The notes below the pieces were generated by a model. It was not told the origin of the DNA, did no database searches, and was given only the letters and a program-made list of their open reading frames with translations. Below, piece after piece: positions 25,805 through 34,578 of a stretch of 34,578 nt of DNA (position 1 is the first letter of the stretch; each line of letters opens with the position of its first letter). Source of the stretch: Pezizomycotina sp. ARF18 (Eukaryota > Ascomycota); the NCBI GenBank assembly GCA_002224055.1, contig AZLU01000240.1:26587-61164 (forward strand), given 5' to 3'. A program made the position numbers and the translations under genes.

Positions 25805-28800
25805 ATGGCGAACATCGGAGCGCCGAATCCAGACCTCTACGCGCAAGGCTGGGCGACAATGCTATCGGTCCGTCATGCCTACCCCCTTCCGATTTTGATT
25901 ACAAAGTACGACGAGTTTACTAACAAGGATGGCCTTCTGGTGGCGCTATAGAGAACAAGTTAAAGCTCCAAATCGCAACGGAGCTGCGCGATCAGCTTGA
26001 CATGCTGCACACACAAGACTATGCGAAGACACTACAGAAGCTCATGCCCGTTTTCATCTCCCTCCTACAAGGCCGCCGGCCTTCATCGCACTTCCTACGA
26101 ACATGTCCGTCTAAAACTTCCCGTTGCCACTTTTTGCTCTTTCGTGCACTCGCTAACTCGGTAACTTTTTTGAATACAGAATTACGAACACAATCCTCGA
26201 TATAATACACCGGTTACCATTCACGCCCTCGAAGCTTTAGACCGTATGCGGTGGAACTTATGAACGTCCTCATGGGACTCGTGCGGGTCGAGAACGAAGA
26301 GAACGCTGTTATATGTATGAAGACGATAATGGATTTCCAACGAAACTACAAAAGACGCTAGCGGATCAGGTGCAGCCGTTCTCGACCTGATACAGGAGAT
26401 ATTCACGAAGATGCCGCAGGCCGTCAAAGATTTCTTCGACATATCAATCACAGGAGGAACCCGGGAATGCCGGCAACGGTAAGTCTCTGCTATGTTTGGT
26501 CAGCTTGTCCGGCTGAAAGACTTATCTAATATTTCGCATCTATCTATATAGCCTGCAAGTTCGCTACAATCACCCAAGCCGATGTCGCCGATGCTCGGGC
26601 AAGACGTATCCGAAACGACGAAGCCTCTAGTAAAAGGAATGCAAAGCTTCAAGGTTCTCGCCGAATGTCCGATTATTGTTGTATCGATCTTCCAAGCGAA
26701 CCGCCCGATTGTCCATAAGAACGTGAAAGCGTTCGTACCACTAATCAAGGATATGCTAGCGTTAGAAGCGGGTCCGCAGGCTGAAGCTCATAAGATCGCG
26801 CGAGCGAAGGGGACAATATTAACAGGAATAAGTCCGAATATTCAAGAACAAGGCTGCGTTCGGAGACTTCATAACAGCACAAGTTAAGGTAAATACTATA
26901 CTTATGATCCTTACTTATTGATCAAATGCTGACATTCTGCGATTTCGTGAAGACCATGTCTTTCTTGGCCTACGTTCTGTGTATACGCTCAGCAGCTGCA
27001 GGACTTCCTGCCGAAGATTCCAGGGATTGTAGTACGACTGCTCAAGGATTGCCCGAGGGAGAGTCTAGCGCAAGAAAAGAGCTGCTGGTTGCCACGAGAC
27101 ACATCATCAATTTCAATTTCCGGAAATCTTTGTTGACAAGTTGGAGGATCTCCTGGACGAACGGGTGCTGATTGGGGATGGTCTAACTGTTTACGAGACC
27201 ATGAGGCCGTTGGCATATTCCATGCTCGCCGACCTGATCACCACGTTCGAGAGTCACTCACAAGGAGCAAATTCGACGCACCGTTGTTGTATACACGAAA
27301 ATCTTCACGACATATTCCCGGAACGAGTTTCCAGACGATGAGCGCGAAGCTTTTGCTAAACCTGGCCGACATCATTGCGAAACTGAAGGATAAACAGGAG
27401 GCCCGCCATTTCCTGATAATGATACTAGATGCTATTGCCGAGAAGTTCGCGGCCATGAACCGCCAGTTCTCTAACGCCGTAAAGCGTCACAAGGCAAATG
27501 CAAGGTTGGAGAACGAGGATAGTGGAAGCATGGATGTGGATGCTCCGCACGGTGAGGATGACATGATGAAATCGACATCTATCAGACCAGCCAATCAAGC
27601 TCTCCACAGCGTCGAAAGAGCGACCAGACCCGGTGGCGGATAACAAATTCCTATTCAAAAACCTCATGAATGGCTTGAAAACAATGCTCTACGCCCTTCG
27701 AGCTTGTAACCTCCATTTGCCCCAAACGAGAATAATCCGTCGAATTGGAACGAGGTTGCTCATGGGTTCAACGCGGAAGAGGTGAAGATCATTATTAAGC
27801 TGTTTAGGGAAGGTGCCCACGTATTCCGGTACTACGGTGTCGACGGAGAGAAAGCGACGGACAAGTCATCCTACTCGTCTCCATTGGATTTCATGCAAAT
27901 ATCCTGGTACCGAGCCTGAAGGAGGAGAAGGATCTGCTCGAAACATTTGCGACGGTTTCCACTGCATCGACCTGCCACATTCCACGAAGTTTTCCACTCC
28001 GAGATACCCAACCTTTACGACATGATGTTCGAGCACATGTCCCTTCTCCACGTTCCCCAGTTCTTCTTGGCCAGTGAAGCTACGTCCCCTAGCTTCTGCG
28101 GCATGCTTTGCAATTTTTGATGGACAAGATGGAAGAGGTCGGTACGTCCGACATTAAGAGGTCGTCGATACTTTTGCGCCTTTTCAAGTTGTCGTTCATG
28201 GCCGTCACGTTATTTTCTGCCCAAAATGAACAAGTTCTTTTCCGCATGTTAGCAAGATTGTTATGAAGTCAATACAGCTGTCGACAACTGCCGAGGAGCC
28301 CATCAACTACTTTATCTCCTTAGGTCGCTTTTCCGGTCGATAGGTGGCGGCCGCTTCGAGCTTTTGTACAAGGAAATCCTGCCTCTGCTTGAAGTTCTGT
28401 TGGAAGTTCTGAACATTCAACTTTCATCGGCTAGGAAGATCTCGGAGCGGGATCTTTACGTTGAACTATGCTTGACCGTTCCTGCAAGGTTAAGCAACCT
28501 GCTGCCGCATCTGAGCTACCTCATGAAGCCGTTGGTTGTGGCTTTGAAAGGTGGCACAGAGCTGGTCAGCCAAGGCTTGCGGACCTGGAGCTGTGTGTCG
28601 ACAATCTCACTGCCGACTATCTAGATCCCATAATGGCGCCAGTCATCGATGACCTCATGTCGGCGCTCTGGGACCACCTCCGCCCTCTTCCTTACAATCA
28701 CATCCACGCACACACCACCATGAGGATTCTCGGTAAGCTGGGCGGACGAAACCGGCGTTTCTTGGTCAACCCACCTATGCTGGACTACCGACCGTATGCC

Positions 28801-31800
28801 GACGATGAATGCAGCGTAAACGTGAAGCTCCATGGTGCACCAGGAGAAAGGCCGTATCCCTGAATGTCGCAACTGATTTGGCGATAAATACGATCCTTGA
28901 TGCTAGGAGCAATATCTTCCACCGCAAGAAGCGCTCAAGTTTGTCGCTGCGAACCTAAAGCTCTGCATCGGGTTCGAAAATTTGCCGGATGACTTTGTGC
29001 AGCTGGTCAGGTCCCAGGCGATTGATTTGGCCAATAACAAGATCGAAGTCGCAGAGACCGGTGAAATATCACACGACAGAGAGAAATCGGTTCAGAAAAA
29101 GCATGACCAGGAGGACATCTGAAAAAGCTCCTCAAAGCTTGCATCTACGCGGTGTCCATTGACGAGCTGAAGGGCACGCATTCGGACTTGATATACGAAG
29201 TTTGCCGCCATTTCACGGTTATGGACCTTGGAAACGCTGTTGCAGCAGCTCGTCTCAGCAAATTGCCATTCTCCGTTGAAGGCGGGGAACGGCCGTTGAA
29301 TCTCGACGTGAAAATCTTAGCCGACGCTGTCGCAGATTGCCTTGCCTCCGATGCTCCTACTGTGAGGCAGGCAGCGATAAGGCTATTAAGGTTGTCTACG
29401 AATCTGCGATCGCTATCTTCGGCGGTACTGAGCACGTCAGCAAGCTACCTCTCTTCTCGTATTTTCTAAGAGGTTTTGCCACAACTGCTATCAGGAAGAG
29501 TGGTTTTCAAAGCGGGCGGTTGCTTGGGTATTCGCGCGCTTCTTGAGGAAATCGACCTCGGCGAGAGCTTCCTTGTGGATAGGCAATTGGATTGGGTCAG
29601 GTCGCTGTTCTACGTCATCAAAGATATGCCCGTCGATCTGCCCGCGGCTACGGGCCACACGGCGACAGCAACCCTGGACTTGGTCCTGAGACGGTGCAAT
29701 AGGAAAGTGAGCCCCGAGGATATCAAGGAATACCCTTCTCGAATGTTCAATCTGTGTGCGCAGGTCGTGTGCGAGCTCTCAAACTGCAACAAGCAGGTCC
29801 GCGAGACAGCGCAGGCTTCCTGCAAGACTCTTTCGTCTATACTTGGCATGGAGATTCACGAAATGATGCTTCCGGCGAAGGATAGACTGCTCAATCCTAT
29901 CTTTGGAAAGCCCCTCCGTGCTTTGCCGTTCGCGACGCAGATCGGGTATATTGATGCAATCACCTACTGCCTCAAGCTTGGCAATGGGTTCCTGGAGATC
30001 AATGAGGAGATGACGAGGCTGCTGCTGGAAGCCCTTGCGTTAGCGGATGCAGATGATGAGGCGCTGACTACCCACAAATCAAGCGAATACCGGACGGCGG
30101 AAAGTGTGCTGAATCTGAGAGTCGTCTGCATCCGATTGCTCTCGCTGGCGATTGCTTATCCTGAATTCAACACACCAGCTCAGACACAAACGAAGGGACG
30201 AATAATATCGGTCTTCTTCAAGTCCCTCTACGCCAAGTCACCCGAGGTAGTCGAAGCGGCGAATGATGGTCTCAAGGGTGTGCTCACGCATACGCACAAG
30301 CTGCCGAAAGATCTGCTACAGAACGGCCTCCGCCCCATCCTGATGAACCTGTCAGACCACAAGCGGTTGAGCGTAGCCGGGCTCGAAGGGCTCGCTCGCC
30401 TCCTCGAGCTCCTTACAAACTACTTCAAAGTCGAGATCGGAGCTAGACTCTTCGATCACTCAAGCAGTTTGCCGAGCCCAATTTCATGCACCAGACGTCG
30501 TTCAAGCTGCTCGAGCAGACTCCCAACATCCGCATCATCGCTTCCATCCTCAATATTTTCCACCTCTTGCTCCTGCTGCGAACCAGTTCCTCGATAACAT
30601 TGTCAACATCGTGCTTAACTTGAAGAGAGTCTTCGTCGCACTCACTTCAGCCCCTTCCGCCAACCTCTCCTCAAGTTTGTCAACCGCTATGCGGCGGATA
30701 CCTGGACGTACATGGTAAATAGGCTTAAGATGCCGAGGTACGGTCGTTTATTCGCTCAGCTCGTAGAGGACGAACGAAGCGGTCCTCTGCGAGAGGTGGT
30801 GATGGAGAAGATCGAGAACCTGTTCCAGGCGTCTGTCGACTGGGAAACAAACAACGAAGACGAGAAGGTTGTGGCGATCGTGAACGCGATCCAGGTGATG
30901 CACGCCATAACGAAGCACGAAACGAAGTGGCTGGACTCTCGGCGACAAGATGGTCAAGCTGCTGCGGATTGGAGGAGAATTGTACGAAAAGGCGACGAAG
31001 GGAACCTTGTCGGCCCAGAATTGCCTCATGGTCGAGCAGGCGTGTTCTTCCTGGTGGTTATTTTGTGGAGTACATGACACGGCGTCAGGATGACTTTGAG
31101 TTCCTTTTCCAGGTAAGTTTTGAAACTACAAACATCAATTCAAGTCTCTGGATTGTGAATTAACGTATTGAACAGGTTCTTGAAGCATCGCACCAAGATC
31201 AGTTGAAGACTTCGTATGTCCTGGATCACTACATATACTCCCAAATCATTGCCAGCAACTCCGTCGACCGCTGGAGGAGTGTGATATTCAAGTGCCTCGA
31301 TCTTTACTACAACAAGAACTCCTCTCAGATCATGAAGACTTTTGTTTTCAAGGATCTTGTCAACCCTATCCTAACAATGGATGTCCGGCGTGGTCCGCGC
31401 GAGCCGAATGCTCCCAAGCTGGTCGACCAGTCTCTCGTCTCTGCGGTGCATCAGAAGTATGGAAGGCGAACCTTGGCGATTTGGAAGATGGCCAAAGCGG
31501 AGTAGACCGGTCGAGGATGGAGGTCCTTCAGATGTCCGCGCTGTTTATCAAGCACCACCATGGCCTGATATCGGAGGCTAGGAAAGACGTTATCAAATTT
31601 GGCTGGAATTACATCAAGCTTGAGGACGTCATTAACAAACAGGCGGCCTACGTCCTGATATCTTACTTCATCAAAAGTTTCGAGACGCCTTCAAGATCGT
31701 CACGCAGATCTATGTCGCCTCCTCAAGGCTCATCAGCAGGAAACCCGAGTTTTGGTGAAGCAGGCGCTCGATCTGTTGGCTCCTGTACTTCCGAAGAGGA

Positions 31801-34578
31801 TGGCATCGCAGTCCGACTCGAAAAACTTCCCGTTGTGGCCAAGTGGCCGAGGAGGATTCTCGTCGAAGATGGTCATAATCAACCAGCTTGTGAATATCTC
31901 CAGTTTGGTACGCCAAGGAGACCTCTTTTACGATTCCCGCGAGCATTTCTATCTGGGGATCGTATCCTCGTTGCACAAGCTCGTCTTCATGATGCGAACC
32001 GTCCTCCGAGCAAAAGGTTCTTTCCATCGATCTGGTTGACTGATCTGGAAGTGGGAGCAGAAACGCCGTTCCCTTCTCAGATACAGCCGCCTCTGCACCG
32101 GAGTCACCGGAGACCAAGAAGAGAAATTTGCAAGGTTCTCCCGATTCGCAACATAACGCCAGCGATCGTCAAGCCTTGGTCCAGCTTCAGTACCGCCAGT
32201 CAGTCATCAAGCATTTGATCATGTTATTTCCCAGTATACTGAGAAGTATACTGAAAAATCAAATGACCTGTGTCGCCGTGCTCTGAAATTGTTAGAAGAT
32301 CTGCTAGGCCCGGATTACTGGACGACGTCGATGTGGATCTAATACCAGAAGCCCATCGAAGCCCAACTGGTCAACCAAGAACTTCAGAAGAACTCAATTC
32401 CTCAATTGTCAATACATTGCAAATCCTGCGCATCATCGTGACTTCCAAGACGGATGAATGGATCCTAGGTTCCGATAAGAACGGAAAAAATAGGCTCTCC
32501 AATTTCCAGAAAATCTTGGACAAATCGCTCCGTTGCGACAACGTGGAGATTCAAGATGCTTTGCAACCTGTCCTTGCGCGATCATCGAAGCGTTGCCGAA
32601 GGAGAAGGAGGAAGAAGATGAAGAGACTGAGACGAGACGCCCGTCACTGAATTCATCGGTCTGCTGACGCAAATCGTCCAAGAGTCCCTTGCCGTCAATC
32701 TCATATCCAGCATCAACATTTTGTGGACCTTGTCCCAGAAGCGCCCCGATACGATTGACGCACACATTCCGGCGCTCATGCGAGCATTCCAGAAGTTGGC
32801 TAGGGAGCATTTGGCCGGAAGCCAGGCCCACGCTGCTGCAGACGGCGTGGCCCCTTCGACCCCGATGGATCCTGAGATGTCTCTCAAGCTCCTTTTCAAA
32901 GTCATTGACGTTGCCTCAGTGCGCGTCTCATTCCTAGGAGACCAACGTAGACCATTCCTGAGTGTCCTCGCCCAGCTCGTCGAAAAGTCAATGAACAACG
33001 AGCTGTGCCTGAAGATCCTAGAGATCGTCGAGGGCTGGGTGTTCAGGTCAACGGAGACATTCCCAACGCTCAAGGAGAAAACGGCTGTTTTGTCGAAGAT
33101 GCTGTCTTCGAAGCGCGGACAGACAGCACGCTGTGCAACAAGTTCCTTGACCTCGTGCCCGCAATCTACGAGGACCCGAAGATCACTAGGACTGAGCTTA
33201 CGGTTCGCCTCGAACACCCGTTCCTGACGGTACCAGGGCCCAAGACGTCAACATGCGGAACCGATTCATGTCATATTTACGAAGAGCATATCGAAGACAA
33301 TTAATGTTTCGTCTCTCGTTCGTTATCGGCACGCAAACTGGGATTTCATGTCAGACTCGTATTGGTTACATCAGGTAACGCATCTTCTGCTGGGATGTGG
33401 ACGCCGACAAGAGGGTAGAGCTGCACAGGGAAGACTTCCGTATTCCTTCTCTAGCGTCTGTGTTCAAGCCTCTCGCGCCAGAAAGACGGATGACGACGGC
33501 GTCATGCTCGACGATGCATTTGAAGAGTTCATGGCACGCCACAGAGTTTCTACATGTCGCTGGTAGATGTCAAGGCCGGTGATATCTTCGAGCCCATAGC
33601 CCACCTTCAACACCTCGACGCGCACGTCGCGCACGAGACCTGGGTTCGGTTCTTTCCGCTCTGCTACGCAGCGATAACTCCTGAGGACAGACAAGATCTA
33701 TGCCGAAGCTTGATTCCGCTGCTCGCCAAGGAATGCCACCACGGCAGATGGACAAGCGTCCTAACGTGATTCAGAGTTTACTAGAAGGGGCGGCAGGTCC
33801 ACCCCTCGCATCAACCTACCTCCACACCTTGTAAAGTTCATTAGTAAGTCCTTTAACGCGTGGTACACGTCATTACATATCCTGGAACTGCCGCTGTCAA
33901 CCCCGCCTTTGAAAATCCGGTGATCAAGGAGAGCACCTTGATGCTTTAGCGGAGATATACGCTGGGATCCAGGAGGAGGATATGTTTTACGGTCTGTGGA
34001 GGCGTCGGTGCCAGTACCTGGAAACCAACGCGGCTTTATCGTACGAGCAGAACGGCAATGTGGGACAGGCGCAGCACGCCTACGAAGCGCCCAAGTCAAG
34101 GCTAGGACCGGCGTCTTGCCGTTTTCGCAGGCGGAGTACATGCTTGGGAAGACCACTGATCATGTGCGCACAAGAAGCTCCAGCAGTGGGAGATTCTGAG
34201 CGACTTTGCAAAGCACGAAAACTACAACGATTCCTCCTAGAGTGTGCGTGGAGGCTCCTCGACAACTGGGGCGGCCCCAGCAGCGAAGGCGTCGAGTCTA
34301 CGATCAAGGGCTTATGGATTCCCCAACGCCTCGCCGCTATTCTTCCTGGCGTTATGGCGCTGCAGAAATGCACAGAAAGAACGAGCAGGCTCAGGAGTCC
34401 AGAAGATATCGACGAGGCCATCCAAATAGTTTGAGACGAAGTGGCATAGTCTGCCTAGGAGGATCACGACGCCCATATCCCGCTCCTGCAAGCTTTCCAG
34501 CAGATCGTCGAGCTTCACGACGCGAGCGTCATCTACGCCAGTCTGGCTGCTACACACACTCAGAATCTGGATCAAAAG
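25805..34578 (+). CDS. TRA1: Tra1/TRRAP-like PIKK scaffold of SAGA and NuA4 (3' truncated by window)
   Basis: Tra1 is a catalytically inactive PI3K-related protein of about 3,700-3,900 residues that links transcription activators to the SAGA and NuA4 acetyltransferases (family knowledge). The start ATG 25805-25807 ([14 protein letters not shown]) has A at -3. Family blocks include [16 protein letters not shown] near 25965, VENEENA with [10 protein letters not shown] near 26290-26350, [20 protein letters not shown] near 26640, [20 protein letters not shown]-type text near 27160-27220, [15 protein letters not shown] near 28720, HEAT-type sequence at 29476-30597 (the longest intact frame, 373 codons), and [20 protein letters not shown] near 31290. 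A FAT-domain section from about 33350 includes [20 protein letters not shown] near 33985 and [14 protein letters not shown] near 34240. Clear introns: 26479-26551, 26888-26952, 31113-31175. The kinase-like and FATC parts lie beyond the window. Dozens of 1-nt shifts interrupt the frame. Confidence 0.95.

Overview
The window is nuclear DNA from a fungus, most likely a filamentous ascomycete (inference). The genes carry short introns of about 60-160 nt, with GT..AG ends and CTAAT/CTGAC/CTAAC-type branch sites a little upstream of the acceptor. All six recognisable genes are fungal housekeeping or signalling genes. A hybrid histidine kinase and a TRK-type potassium transporter fit a fungus and exclude animals. 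Genes are separated by AT-rich gaps full of long A or T homopolymers.

Layout. (1) 590-2995 (+): VMA1, catalytic subunit A of the vacuolar H+-ATPase. (2) 3683-8255 (-): hybrid histidine kinase with N-terminal GAF-like region, PAS/PAC, HisKA, HATPase and receiver; it converges on VMA1. (3) about 9718-12892 (-): TRK-family potassium transporter. (4) about 16961-19513 (-): B56-type regulatory subunit of protein phosphatase 2A (RTS1/par1). (5) 22369-24401 (+): TFIIIC subunit tau95 (TFC1/sfc1), divergent from RTS1. (6) 25805 to the window end (+): TRA1, the giant PIKK-like scaffold of SAGA and NuA4, cut off inside its FAT domain. The gaps (1-589, 2996-3682, 8256-9717, 12893-16960, 19514-22368, 24402-25804) hold no gene that I can support.

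The dominant peculiarity is that every gene is broken by many single-base frameshifts, although the sequence between them is conserved and splice sites are intact. Wherever I could align a break to a family motif, it was one missing base, often in a short run of the same base (GG to G, AAA to AA). That pattern across six unrelated, mostly essential genes points to uncorrected long-read indel errors rather than to pseudogenes, RIP or a recoding system. Coordinates below therefore describe gene spans. No clean open reading frame covers any complete gene.

The genes do not form a pathway. They touch vacuolar acidification, osmotic/stress signalling, K+ uptake, phosphatase targeting, Pol III transcription and histone acetylation. 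I looked for an undescribed system and found none. The items most worth checking are the Met-only first exon and possible GC-AG intron in VMA1, the K-rich TRK tail ending in a homopolymer, a GATA-containing octamer array, and poly(T)/poly(A) inverted homopolymers.
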